Of a stretch of 49,596 nucleotides of DNA, positions 8,998 to 19,214 are shown piece after piece. The first letter of the stretch is position 1; each line of letters begins with the position of its first letter. A model generated the notes under the pieces. That model was not told the DNA's origin and made no database searches. It saw only the letters and a list, made by a program, of their open reading frames with translations. This DNA is from Opitutales bacterium. Lineage in GTDB: Bacteria; Verrucomicrobiota; Verrucomicrobiia; Opitutales; JAJFLR01. The translations under genes were made by a program, and so were the position numbers. Location of the stretch: positions 1 through 49,596 of the forward strand of contig JAJFLR010000066.1 in the NCBI GenBank assembly GCA_021772565.1, written 5' to 3'.

Positions 8998-11900
8998 TTA
9001 AAATCTATCTATAGTTCTAACAGGTGATCTAGAATATTTTGGAGAGAGTAATAAACCACCAAACAATTCGGAATACTTGGAATTTACTTTACCTGGCGTT
9101 AGTAAAATGACACCACTCGAAATTGATTCCGATTCAAAAAATTTCTGAGATGTCAGTTGCTTTTTTAAACTATTCCAAAGAACAGTGTGGAATGACATCC
9201 CCGTTTGATTATTGTGTGTATAGGTCCCATCAGTTTGCAATGCCGGTAAATTGTCGGAAGTTATAATTAGAAAATTAGGATTTTGATTAGAGTCTTTGCT
9301 TCTTTGTAGAATTTTGACAGATGAATTCCCTTCGTTTAACCCCCATAAATTATTCATTACACCATGCTCCAATGCCGAACCATGCAGCACGCCAATCATA
9401 AAAGCGGATTGACTGTTATAGCCACCAAATGTGCTAGTTACATTTTCATTTGTTGAGCGATTCATAATGCGTATGCGACGATGGTCTTCTACTACTATTC
9501 TCGAATAGCGAGGAGTTAATACGTGATTTGAAATTCCAGTTGGACCATCAGCTTCAGGAATTATTGTAAACATCAATTCGGTAAAGTGGCTTAAATTTTT
9601 TGTCTTATGTAGTGGTAGGATTACGTCATCTGCTTCAAAACGCATTTTAATATATTCGAGTCCTGCAATAAAATAATTTGTGCCAAATAATATTGTAGGA
9701 TCTACGGGATCATCATTTTGATGTTCACGCAGTTCTTTATAGTGCACATCAAGCATTTTTTGAGTGACCCGACCCGTTGCCAAAACTAATGCGCCTTGTT
9801 CACCTAAAACAAACCGATGGTCATTTTTAGTTGCTAACAAATTAGTTTCATCAAGTTCATCCCTCGCAGTGATAATATTTAAAAACACATCCTTTCCTAA
9901 TGGTAGTGCGCTTAATCCATCAAGTGATCTATAATGATTAGAAATTGTTTCTATAAAAAATTCATCATCATGGACTTCAGAACCAGTAGCAGTGCTAAAT
10001 TTATCTTCATGAGATTTTCTAACATTGCTAATAGTCAACGGCCATGTTGAAGGATTATTGGGAAGATTTGTATCACTTCTATCATATGGCCCCATGTGAA
10101 ATTTTAGATCCCAACTGCTATCAGTTTGCGGTTCCCAGTATACAAATAATTTACGATTGTGAAGATCTGCATAGTATATTTCGCCGGTGTCTAATTCAGG
10201 AATTGGAATTTTATCTTCATCTTCAACACTACTATCAACCTTATAACTAAATTTTATTTGAATAGTGCTCAGTACTTTTTCTTTACCAGGGTCAACAACT
10301 ACATTATTATTTTCTAGTCCTGTTAATTGACCGATAATTTTTGGACTACCGCCGATTGATGCCGGTTTGGGAAAATCTTCCCATCTAGCATAATATTTTT
10401 TTCGAGGTTGTGTCCAAGTACCGATATCATTAAGCGTTAGATTGGGATAATTTTTCTGCAACTGATCTTCAATAAAATTAGGCCAGATGTGAGACGGCTG
10501 ATCGGATTCAACTGCATATAAGCTGGGAGCGTAGACAGTTATCTCTTGTACGTCAGTACTAGCTTTAGAGTCTGTAAACTCTATCTCATAACCAGTCTCA
10601 TATGTCTCATTGTTATTATTGGGAATTGCAATCCGGCTAACTAAAATTTCATTTTCTGAAAGATTACTCAGTTCTCTAAGTTTTTCTTTAACTTGAGATG
10701 GAGATGCATTATGCAATATACCTTTTGTTTGTTCACCCTCAAATGTTAACCAAAATTTTCCGGTTTTTGGTGTTAATGGATCATCATCAGAATAGAAATT
10801 TACAAATGTAAGTTTTTGTTTTTCATTTAGGCCTTGATTCGTATCACCCTGTTGAATTGTTTCTACTTTAATTTTTACTTTCGGCAAAATATCTGGATCT
10901 TCACGCAGAAAATCTAAAACAAACTCAAGTGGTGTGTCATAATTTTCAGGTAGCATGGAATAGAGATCAAATCCCTCAGAAATCTCGTGATCCTTAATCC
11001 ATGGAAATATGTGCTTCCATACACCACCTATTTTTACAACTACCCAAGGGTAGTTTACGGCAACAAATTCACTGGCGTATTCTTCTTCATCAATTTGCAC
11101 ACCAAGAAGGCGGCTGACTTGTGATGTCAGCATTAAAAGTTTATCGTTATCAACTACAGCATAGGCTGCCTGATAATCTGATTGACGGAGTAAGTAAATC
11201 AAAAGCGCACATTGTTCCCATGGAGATCCTTGTCCCTCGAGGTAAGTACCGATCGCTGCACGTTTGACACCGGCTGAGCCGATACTGGCAATTTCAGATT
11301 TACTGGCAGCCTGGTAGTCAACTGGATCTGTAAGTTCGATTTCATTTTGAACAAAATTTGCCAAAGCGAGTGGATCTTTATTATAGTCATCTACTAATTT
11401 ATTCAAGATCGAATGGCTGCGCAACTCTGGACTGTCATCTATGCGTTTATAATAATCATCAGCAGTAATATTATTACCACTTAAATCAGGTTCGATTGGT
11501 GCCGCTATTGGAATCGTTGAACTATTTAAAATTTCTTCAATACTTTTACCGTAATAGTGGGAAGGCATGGGTTGTTTTTCAAATTCAGGTTTAATAGTTC
11601 GGGTAATCCATTGGCCTGAAGATTGTTCTGTGAAAGAGACACGCATGAGATCAACTGTTTTCCATGAGAAGTCTAGAGGATCACTTTTATCAACTATACT
11701 ATTGACATCATCATCTACAGTTGAGTGAGAGTTATAAATTTGAAACTTGCCAACAATCCTATAGGTATAATTATTATTATCTGCTTTTAAAGATAATACC
11801 CATGGCAACCTACCAAGAGATTCCGGTGAATCAGCAGCATTTAAAATTTCAATCCTAGTATGTAAGCCAAACTCTGTATTTATATTTGAAATCACACCAC

Positions 11901-13335
11901 CTGCACTGGATACATCTTTCCATTGTTGTCCAGATTTTGATCCTTCACTTAAGATACTTGTGCTTAAACTCTTTGGTAATGGAATATTAATATGTCCGAC
12001 TATTGCATTAGTAGTTACACTGTACACGTCAATATCAAGACCTCTAATTTTATCAAATAAACTGTTTTCAGAAGGATTTAATATTTTACCCGCACCTATA
12101 ATAAATCGATAGGGTGTATTGGTATAGAGTGGATATCCACCGTAAAATTCACCCGCGTCTAATAAATAGTGTGTGTCATAAATAGGAATTTTCCACCAGT
12201 CATTAGGTTCTTCATTTGTATCTTCTTCTAGAGACCAGTAATATTGATTGTGTGCACCTTGGCTACTGATATCTTCAGGGTCAAGATTTCTATCTGTATC
12301 ATAATAGACCCAGGAATTTTCAATAACCTCAATATCATCTAATATATGAATACTTGCTTGCTGAAGTGGTTTGTCGATTTCGCCTAAGTAAATTTTATTT
12401 TTATTCGACAATACTCCTTCACAATTAATTTTAATATAAGCAAAAGGACTTTCATGACCGTTGCTTTCATCAGTTATATGTAAATAGCCATCAGTTATTA
12501 CCACTATTTTATCTTCAGTAATTTGCCATGACTCGTATACAGTTTGATCCTCAATTGGTAAAGATTTTAAGAATGAAGATCCGTTTAATAATATATTATA
12601 TTTTTTGTGTTTGTAATTATATTTTCCAACAACAAGTGTAATCGAATATCTGCCGTTAGGTAGACGGATTTTCCATGCATGATTACCATTTTTATCATGT
12701 GTTATTATACCTGAACGTCTTCTTTTTTGATCAAGTGTAACCGGTGTGCCAAGAGCGTCATTAATATAAAATGTATTTGAACTAATATTTTGGTCCCAGC
12801 CAAAGATATAATTTTCACTTTTTTTACTATATTCCAATCCGGTATCAGCAATATAATATACAGTATTAGGATCATTATATGATGGTGTTTGATTAATATC
12901 ATCTTCTTGAAAATTGATATAGATCGGTTTCCAAATTATATTGATACGATAATTTGTCGAAGATTCTATTAAGGGTGCTAAATAGGTATTTCCATCTGTA
13001 TCAATGAATCGCGCACTTAAATCATAGACTCCAAGTTCATCGAGGAACCAATCGTAACGCCAAGATAAATTATCTACTTTGGATCCCTTCCCGAGGTATT
13101 TTTGGTTAGCAAAAAATTCGACTCTGGAAATTGTTGGTGGAGTTTCATTTGTAGGAAATGTTAGGTTGGCATCAAGAGTAATTTCCTGTGCTAAGAAATA
13201 TTTGTCATTAGTTTGAGCATTGATTATAGTTATGCTTTGTGTTTCAGGGTCAACAGCTACAGAATCGATAGCTGTCAAAATATAACAACTCGTTAGTAGT
13301 AGAATTTTTAAAATGTATGTATTTAATTTTTGCAT
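8998..13335 (-). CDS. Secreted multidomain protein with transglutaminase-like domain
   Basis: A 1445-aa product with an N-terminal signal peptide (core ILKILLLTSCYILTA). Residues about 30-130 look like an Ig-like domain. Residues about 140-305 look like a malectin/carbohydrate-binding module (INFQ..., YIADTGLEYSKKSENYIFGW, HAWKIRLPNGRYSITLVVG). A transglutaminase-like segment lies near residues 640-800: DPLALANFVQNEIEL, GSPWEQCALLIYLLR with a candidate catalytic Cys, then VVKIGGVWKHIFPW with a possible His. The last 600 residues are unassigned. It is nine bases from the RHS gene in the same orientation. Such transglutaminase/RHS pairs suggest processing or assembly of the RHS shell, which is inference. 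The active-site assignment is by eye. Confidence 0.7.
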   Translation of the reverse strand: MQKLNTYILKILLLTSCYILTAIDSVAVDPETQSITIINAQTNDKYFLAQEITLDANLTFPTNETPPTISRVEFFANQKYLGKGSKVDNLSWRYDWFLDELGVYDLSARFIDTDGNTYLAPLIESSTNYRINIIWKPIYINFQEDDINQTPSYNDPNTVYYIADTGLEYSKKSENYIFGWDQNISSNTFYINDALGTPVTLDQKRRRSGIITHDKNGNHAWKIRLPNGRYSITLVVGKYNYKHKKYNILLNGSSFLKSLPIEDQTVYESWQITEDKIVVITDGYLHITDESNGHESPFAYIKINCEGVLSNKNKIYLGEIDKPLQQASIHILDDIEVIENSWVYYDTDRNLDPEDISSQGAHNQYYWSLEEDTNEEPNDWWKIPIYDTHYLLDAGEFYGGYPLYTNTPYRFIIGAGKILNPSENSLFDKIRGLDIDVYSVTTNAIVGHINIPLPKSLSTSILSEGSKSGQQWKDVSSAGGVISNINTEFGLHTRIEILNAADSPESLGRLPWVLSLKADNNNYTYRIVGKFQIYNSHSTVDDDVNSIVDKSDPLDFSWKTVDLMRVSFTEQSSGQWITRTIKPEFEKQPMPSHYYGKSIEEILNSSTIPIAAPIEPDLSGNNITADDYYKRIDDSPELRSHSILNKLVDDYNKDPLALANFVQNEIELTDPVDYQAASKSEIASIGSAGVKRAAIGTYLEGQGSPWEQCALLIYLLRQSDYQAAYAVVDNDKLLMLTSQVSRLLGVQIDEEEYASEFVAVNYPWVVVKIGGVWKHIFPWIKDHEISEGFDLYSMLPENYDTPLEFVLDFLREDPDILPKVKIKVETIQQGDTNQGLNEKQKLTFVNFYSDDDPLTPKTGKFWLTFEGEQTKGILHNASPSQVKEKLRELSNLSENEILVSRIAIPNNNNETYETGYEIEFTDSKASTDVQEITVYAPSLYAVESDQPSHIWPNFIEDQLQKNYPNLTLNDIGTWTQPRKKYYARWEDFPKPASIGGSPKIIGQLTGLENNNVVVDPGKEKVLSTIQIKFSYKVDSSVEDEDKIPIPELDTGEIYYADLHNRKLFVYWEPQTDSSWDLKFHMGPYDRSDTNLPNNPSTWPLTISNVRKSHEDKFSTATGSEVHDDEFFIETISNHYRSLDGLSALPLGKDVFLNIITARDELDETNLLATKNDHRFVLGEQGALVLATGRVTQKMLDVHYKELREHQNDDPVDPTILFGTNYFIAGLEYIKMRFEADDVILPLHKTKNLSHFTELMFTIIPEADGPTGISNHVLTPRYSRIVVEDHRRIRIMNRSTNENVTSTFGGYNSQSAFMIGVLHGSALEHGVMNNLWGLNEGNSSVKILQRSKDSNQNPNFLIITSDNLPALQTDGTYTHNNQTGMSFHTVLWNSLKKQLTSQKFFESESISSGVILLTPGKVNSKYSELFGGLLLSPKYSRSPVRTIDRF

Positions 13336-13350
13336 ATGATTAAAATTTTA

Positions 13351-14889
13351 TTAGTAATTTTGTCCCTCCTGAGGTGTGGTAATTGAAATTGTATAGGTTG
13401 AAATTGGAGCATCTGTTTTACTTTTACTTAAATCACCGTTAAATTTAGCCAACTCCCAGGTATCATCTAAACCATCACCGTCGCGGTCTTTGGTTATGAC
13501 GCCGTATTTATCGTCGTAAGTTTGTGCGATGTTGGCAATTTGTTGTGCATCTAAGGCTCGATCGTAAAATAGGACTTCGAGGAGGTCGCCGTCAAATGAG
13601 TTATTAAACTGACCAATATGAAAATTCAACCAAGAATCCGGATTTCCTAAATTATGTTTTTCAGCAATAAGATTACCATTTTTATATAGTCTTCCTGTGC
13701 CATTCTTGTGTGTATAGGACCACATATTCCATATACTTTCTTCAAAAATTCCAGTAGGTGAATCACCTGCATTTGTTCCAGGGACTATTCGACCTTTATT
13801 ATTTTGAAAACCAATACCGACTATTACAGAATCATTAATATCGGAATGGAATAAAAATGACCCCCAATGATCACCTATCGATTGATTCCAACTTACGTTA
13901 GAGTTAATAGTTGGCTTAAATACAAAAACCACAGAAAAATTATCTATTTGGCCACTAACAGAATCTGATTGCAAAAATTCATTACCGTCCTTAAATCGTA
14001 TTACCGGATGACCAAAGTTGTCATCAGTAACATAAGTGGGTCTGTGTAAATCATTACCTTGTCCGAATTGATTATTATTTCCTGATTGATCATTCCATGT
14101 AGTAATTAAGCTAGTTGTAGAATCTGTAATGATGCCTTCATCAGCTTTCATCCAAAATAGCATGCCATCTGGTATTCCAACATATGAAGATGACGTTGGA
14201 TTTGTTGCGTTGTTAAACTCATTTTCGTTAGTTATACCGTCATTATCCGTGTCATCCAGTTTATTAAAGACTAACGAATTAAAGTAATAATACTCCCACC
14301 AATCAAGTAATGAGTCACCATCGGAATCGACAGAGAGATCAAAACTAAAAACCATTTTGAGATGACCTATGGTTGCGAGGTTGTAATTGATATCAGTCGG
14401 TGTTGCCGGGTCCCATGGGTAGAAGGAGGGTAGGTCCTCTTCTGGAAATCCTCTGGCGATGAGGTTTGCTCGAGTATCGTAACCGATAGAAACGAGACGG
14501 TCGTAATATGGAGTGGCAATGTTTTTAAGTTGGCCAAGGTTGATGGCGTTACTATTTGCGGCTGAAACTTCTATAAAATTACCGACCATCGTTGTGATTT
14601 CAGTGCCAGCACCGCCAATAGAAGTGAGTGAATTGTCCATGTGGAGCTGGGCATTTTTGGCAACGTTTTTGAGTTGACCGAGGTTGGCGGGGCCGAAGTC
14701 ATTTTTGGAAGCGTTGTTATCAATGATATCCGTATCCGTTTCATCATTCCACCAGGCTGGGTCGTCGATGGAGAATAGTGAATGGTGAAAGGTGAATGTT
14801 GAAATGTAGAGGAAGATTATTAACCACAGAGAACACAGAGGCGTTGGGGAGATGTTCTTTTGGCACGGATTTTTATTTGTCTTATTCAT
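13351..14889 (-). CDS. Secreted LamG-like (concanavalin-fold) protein with calcium-type repeats
   Basis: A 512-aa product. The N-terminus is long before the hydrophobic stretch (LWLIIFLYISTFTFHHSLF, about residues 22-40), which suggests a secretion signal or a start further in. Three NLGQLKN-type motifs follow (GPANLGQLKNVAKNAQ, AINLGQLKNIATPYYDR, ATIGHLKMVF). Acidic calcium-type repeats come next (DSDGDSLLDWWEYYYF, DDTDNDGITNENEF), then a LamG/concanavalin-like domain (FWMKADEGI, WNDQSGNNNQF, LLEVLFYDRALDAQQI) and a last DRDGDGLDDTWEL repeat. It ends abruptly with an SITTPQEGQNY start of a new Ig-like domain, so the protein may be truncated. It lies 15 bases upstream of the transglutaminase-like gene. 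Confidence 0.75.
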   Translation of the reverse strand: MNKTNKNPCQKNISPTPLCSLWLIIFLYISTFTFHHSLFSIDDPAWWNDETDTDIIDNNASKNDFGPANLGQLKNVAKNAQLHMDNSLTSIGGAGTEITTMVGNFIEVSAANSNAINLGQLKNIATPYYDRLVSIGYDTRANLIARGFPEEDLPSFYPWDPATPTDINYNLATIGHLKMVFSFDLSVDSDGDSLLDWWEYYYFNSLVFNKLDDTDNDGITNENEFNNATNPTSSSYVGIPDGMLFWMKADEGIITDSTTSLITTWNDQSGNNNQFGQGNDLHRPTYVTDDNFGHPVIRFKDGNEFLQSDSVSGQIDNFSVVFVFKPTINSNVSWNQSIGDHWGSFLFHSDINDSVIVGIGFQNNKGRIVPGTNAGDSPTGIFEESIWNMWSYTHKNGTGRLYKNGNLIAEKHNLGNPDSWLNFHIGQFNNSFDGDLLEVLFYDRALDAQQIANIAQTYDDKYGVITKDRDGDGLDDTWELAKFNGDLSKSKTDAPISTYTISITTPQEGQNY

Positions 14890-15012
14890 GTTTGATTTGT
14901 ATTTTTAATAATTATTGATCGCGTAGAGCCACTGATGCACAGAGTTTTTTTATATAAATAAACAATGGGAATATTGAATTCACTTCGTTTTGATAGTTGT
15001 CGATTGAATGTA

Positions 15013-17034
15013 TTAAGAACTTGGCGGAGGAGTATTATAATCACCCATTGAAATATCACCTTGTGGGTTTGTAATGACAATCTGACCGTTTACAGTTAGA
15101 TCGTTATGAATGAGAGTATTGCCGTTGACTTCGAGTTTGTTACTACCAGGTGTATTTGTACCGAGTCCCATATTGCCATTTTTAAGAATTGTCAGTGCGT
15201 TACTTGGAACTATCGTTCCTGCTGTAGGATCACCATTTCCAACAATCAAGAGAGGGTCAGTTGGTACCCACGATCCGCTTCCTGTAATAATTTCATTACG
15301 AGTCCCTAAAACAGTGACGTAGTCAGCATCTGCTGTTAAATTGGTACCGATTGCTGTGCTGCCCTTTCCTTTGGCTTCTGTATAAGCGCCGAAAGCCTGA
15401 GCATTATCTTCGGTAGCATTTGCATTAGCACCGAAAGCCTGACTATAAATTCCTTCAGCTTTTGCTTGATAACCAAATGCTTGCGAGTATTGACCAGAAG
15501 CAAGAGTTTGAAATCCAAAGGCTTGACTGCTATCTTTTGTAGATTTAGCCTTATATCCTATTGCTTGACCATGCGGATGTGAAGCTAAAGATTCATATCC
15601 GATTGCTATAGTATACTGCGCATTTTCGGTTTTAGCTTTTGTGCCAATTGCAATACTAGCTGTTCCTAATGTTTCAGCTTCGTTTCCTATAGCAATAGAA
15701 TAGCTTTTATTAGCTTTTGCTTGATAACCAAATGCTTGACTAAAATCATACATTGCAGCAGCGTCAAGACCAACTGCCAAAGCATGATCTTTAGCTTGAG
15801 CATATGCTCCAATTGCAATGGATGTATCGTTATATGCACGACCAAGATAGCCTATGCCGATACTATTATTTCCTTGCCCCAAAGATTGTCTTCCAAATGA
15901 AATACTATCATCTCCGACAGCATGCGACCAACTGCCTATTGCAGTAGATCTTACCCCATCCGATTTTGATTGATAGCCAATGGCAATTCCTTCCGAATTG
16001 TTAGTAGTTGAGTTTACACCCATTGCAATTGAATAACTATCATTTGCTGTAGCCTGGTTGCCAAAGACCATGCTTTGATGACCTTTAGATTCAGCTAAGA
16101 CACCAATCGCTATACCATAATTATTATCAGTTTGTGAATCAAAACCAATAGCAATGCCATTTGGGTCTAATGTTGTCGCACTTTTACCAATTGCTACACT
16201 ATAGTTTCCATTAGAGTTGGCACTTCTGCCAACTGCTATACTTTCAACTCCATTGGCATTTGTATTATTTCCTAAAGCAATTTGATTGGAAGTATTAATT
16301 TTACCAGTTACTTCGAGATCACCATCAATTATTGTGTCGCTTAGTTTTGGTTCTAATAGATGTTTGTCGCCCCAGCCAAAATCAGGATTCGATCCACTAT
16401 ATAGACTGATACTCCATCCACTTGAATGATCATTGCTTTGAGTGCTAAATATTGTAGTTATCCATGCATCAACAGTTATTCTGTAACCATTTGTTATTAT
16501 GTCAGGATCTCCAAATGCAATAACCACATTGCCGTTAGCGCCCCATTGTGCACCGACATATTTATTGAAATTATCTGTGCCATGATCTATAATATTTTGT
16601 CGTAATATTTTTCCTTGTAATCCATCTTCACTGCCATTTTGACTATTATTAGCATTACCAACCACAGTAAAATCTATGATATCACTATCATCCCAGCCAT
16701 ACCCATGAACTCTGATTTTAAATTTAATGTTTTCATCTCTTAAAATTGGTGTAGTTATTACCCAGGCACCTGATGCATTACTGTATTGCTTCTTTGATAT
16801 AATATTTGGATAGAAACGAATGTCGTTTCTGTCTCCTTGGCTTAGGGTTCCTAAATTAGAGTGCCCTTCAACAAATAAATCACCGTTTTGACTATTACCC
16901 GCTTTTACCTCTAGATCACCGTTAACAGTGAAATCTCCTTCAATTGGATTGGCTAGTAACGCAGTATTTAGTAGCCCAAAGAGACAGAATGCCAATACAC
17001 TAATATTTGTCCATTTTAGTAATTTATAATTCAT
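15013..17034 (-). CDS. Secreted protein with YadA-head-type AIAIG repeats
   Basis: A 673-aa product with a signal peptide (core ISVLAFCLFGLLNTALLA). Residues about 30-235 resemble a fibre/knob module. From about 245 to 560 there are more than twenty head repeats of the trimeric-adhesin type, period 14-16: ESIAVGRSANSNGNYSVAIG, NGIAIGFDSQ, GIAIGYQSKSDGVRSTAIG, SQAFGYQAKA. These form left-handed beta-rolls in YadA-like trimers. The end (NGNMGLGTNTPGSNKLEVNG, then TPPPSS) resembles tail-fibre ends, but there is no YadA membrane anchor and no visible S74 self-cleaving domain. An AGGAG ribosome site lies about nine bases before the start (plus strand 17044-17048). A separate anchor or polymeric secretion is possible. 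It is the first gene of the surface island. Confidence 0.8.
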   Translation of the reverse strand: MNYKLLKWTNISVLAFCLFGLLNTALLANPIEGDFTVNGDLEVKAGNSQNGDLFVEGHSNLGTLSQGDRNDIRFYPNIISKKQYSNASGAWVITTPILRDENIKFKIRVHGYGWDDSDIIDFTVVGNANNSQNGSEDGLQGKILRQNIIDHGTDNFNKYVGAQWGANGNVVIAFGDPDIITNGYRITVDAWITTIFSTQSNDHSSGWSISLYSGSNPDFGWGDKHLLEPKLSDTIIDGDLEVTGKINTSNQIALGNNTNANGVESIAVGRSANSNGNYSVAIGKSATTLDPNGIAIGFDSQTDNNYGIAIGVLAESKGHQSMVFGNQATANDSYSIAMGVNSTTNNSEGIAIGYQSKSDGVRSTAIGSWSHAVGDDSISFGRQSLGQGNNSIGIGYLGRAYNDTSIAIGAYAQAKDHALAVGLDAAAMYDFSQAFGYQAKANKSYSIAIGNEAETLGTASIAIGTKAKTENAQYTIAIGYESLASHPHGQAIGYKAKSTKDSSQAFGFQTLASGQYSQAFGYQAKAEGIYSQAFGANANATEDNAQAFGAYTEAKGKGSTAIGTNLTADADYVTVLGTRNEIITGSGSWVPTDPLLIVGNGDPTAGTIVPSNALTILKNGNMGLGTNTPGSNKLEVNGNTLIHNDLTVNGQIVITNPQGDISMGDYNTPPPSS

Positions 17035-17082
17035 AGTTATTTTCTCCTTATTTTAATTGGTTAAAGTTTAGTTGAAATTTGA

Positions 17083-17560
17083 AAAGTGATGGATTGCCAC
17101 GTCATCTATTGATGACTCGCAATGACAAAGGGGTTTAATTTTTTGCCACAGATATACGCGGATTGAACACAGATTTTTTATTGTTTGTTTTAAATGTGCT
17201 AGAGCTGAAGTGGATAATAACTGGAATTGTGGGATTTTGAAAAAGTGATGGATTGCCACGTCATCTATTGATGACTCGCAATGACAAAGGGAATTAATTT
17301 TTTGCCACGGATGTAGGCGGAGTGAACACGGATTTTTTATTGTTAGTTTTAAAAGTGTTAGAGCTGATGTGGATAATAATTGGAATTGTGGATTTTTGAA
17401 AAAGTGATGGATTGCTGCGTCATCTATTGATGACTCGCATTGACAATTGGGAATTGATAATTCTAACCGCCAAGCACTTAATGAGCGTAAGGTTTTATTG
17501 ATTTGAAATATAGGTGCTAGATTACTGCGCCATCTACTGATGGCTCGCAATGACAAAGTT
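17083..17560. repeat. 159-bp tandem repeat built from a dispersed hairpin repeat
   Basis: GTGATGGATTGCC starts at 17086, 17245 and 17404, a constant period of 159 bases. Each unit carries GTCATCTATTGATGAC (a perfect hairpin) then TCGCAATGACAAAG, and a second segment of the type TTGCCACAGATATACGCGG...GAACACAGATTTTTT. A degenerate fourth copy is at about 17515-17557. An open frame on the minus strand (17068-17763) merely translates these repeats, so I do not call it a gene. The rest of the gene-free stretch to 18185 is AT-rich and shows nothing I can name. Confidence 0.85.
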
Positions 17561-18185
17561 GAAGCACTATTTATCCCTAGATATACACAGATCAGCCGTC
17601 GACTTTGGCTATGGCAAGACAAGTTAAGCGCAGATTTATTTAATTGATAGCCTTTGATTTTTGCGTCACAATGGTGCTTGCAACTACATGAGCTGGTTAA
17701 CCTGAGCCGTATTATTGCTAAGTTTAATAAGAATGCAATTGGGGTGAAATTAATTAATGACAATATGAGAGTATTTCATTGTTATCTATTACTGTTTGGT
17801 TTCGTCATATTGCATATTATTTAAAGGTTATTATTTTTTAGTAACTTCCTCTTTATTTTGTCAAACGATTTTTTGAAGTTTTTTTTACAACTATTAAATT
17901 ATCTAATGACAGATGGTAGTTCGGATTAGAAAGATTAATGCTAAATTTAATTCAACAGTTAAACTAAGATACAGATTTAAAAGAGTTTATAGTTTTTGGA
18001 CGCTGATATAGTTGTTTCAGTGCTTACCTTCAGTGATGTAAAAAAAATTTGGTATAAATTTTTTTGCGCTGTATTACTTCCGCAACAGTCATATAGTAGG
18101 GGACATTCCAGTGCACTCTACTTTGAAGAAATTGGCTGAATTGTTATTTCGAGACAACTCGATAGCTTGTACTGAACCAAAGATT

Positions 18186-18830
18186 TTATTTTCTAAAAGC
18201 AATATAGCTCTTTGTGAAAATCATGAAAAAAGGTTCTTTAATTATTTCACAGTCGGGAAAGAGTTGTTGCATTTCCTTAAAGCTGAGAAGGCGAATTTCA
18301 TTAAGCATTTCCTTGATTTTTTTATCTGTTGGCTTTGTTAACAATCCCCAGACAGTAAAATATTTCAGGAAGTATATTCGAATATTTTTTGGCAGCCAAT
18401 GAATGAATGGTGTAATATAATGAGGTTCTATAAAAAATTCTTTGGCTGGAGTTTGTATCCATAATCTTTTGCCCACACGTCGAACTTCGGCAGCAAATTT
18501 TTTTTGGTTTTCCCAGGATGATACATGTTCGATTACACTATTGGAAAAAACAATATCAAAGCAGTTATTTTTATATTCTAGCGAACACGCATTTCCTATT
18601 ACTGTATTTATATTGTAGTTAGCGTATGTAGGGGAGTTGTGATTTATCTGATGAATATTTAAAATCTCGATTGAATTCCAGCATGGATTTTGTGTTGTCC
18701 AGGTATTTGGATAGCCACCCACGTCCAGAATAGATTCATGAGCTTTAGGTTGAATATTGTCGATAAATTTTTCGAAACGTTTGTTTCTGAAATATGGAGA
18801 GATTTTACTATATATAGAGTGAATGTTCAT
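18186..18830 (-). CDS. Class I SAM-dependent methyltransferase
   Basis: A 214-aa product. The SAM-binding motif I is ESILDVGGYPNTWT (about residues 33-46). An acidic/hydrophobic stretch follows, and CFDIVFSNSVIEHVSSW is the methyltransferase type 11 signature. WIQTPAKEFFIEPHYITPF then matches the family segment often seen in small lipid- or sugar-modifying enzymes. The C-terminal part about residues 145-214 is unassigned. The substrate cannot be told. The gene is isolated between repeat tracts and points away from the signalling operon. Confidence 0.85.
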   Translation of the reverse strand: MNIHSIYSKISPYFRNKRFEKFIDNIQPKAHESILDVGGYPNTWTTQNPCWNSIEILNIHQINHNSPTYANYNINTVIGNACSLEYKNNCFDIVFSNSVIEHVSSWENQKKFAAEVRRVGKRLWIQTPAKEFFIEPHYITPFIHWLPKNIRIYFLKYFTVWGLLTKPTDKKIKEMLNEIRLLSFKEMQQLFPDCEIIKEPFFMIFTKSYIAFRK

Positions 18831-19214
18831 TTTGCGAATATTACATGGATTAATTACGTCTGATTGAAATTTGTAAAGTGATTTTATTGAGATAGTCGCG
18901 TCATCTAGTGAAGACTCTCAATTACAAAAGGAGGTCGTCTATAATTGAATGGCGATGATTGGAGTTTGGCGAACTGGTTTCACTCTTCTTAAAGTGGAAG
19001 TTCGGTGAGCTGTTTGTCTCTACACTGTAGTAATCATACTGAAAATATCTACCAAAACTATAAATTTTCACAATTTGGGTTTGATAACTGAGGATTAATT
19101 CTTTAAACAGCTGTTTATTAGGTAATCGAAATGTTGATTATTAACATTTTATTAATGTCTGGTGATATTTATTTCTCAAAATATCTAGGGTAAATACTTG
19201 TATTGAAGCATATT
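18831..19214. other. Upstream region of the V4R/globin operon
   Basis: A 384-base AT-rich gap between two divergent transcription units. A degenerate copy of the dispersed ATTGCC..ATGACA-type repeat is at about 18875-18931. The promoter of the 15-kb plus-strand operon should lie in the second half. I do not see a convincing -35/-10 pair or a sigma-54 (GG..GC) site, nor a strong Shine-Dalgarno sequence before the start at 19215. Confidence 0.5.

Noticed and set aside
17068-17763. 231-aa open frame on the minus strand
   Set aside because: It only translates the 159-bp tandem repeat and its flanks (repeated peptide CHCESSIDDVAIHHFF), so it is not a gene.
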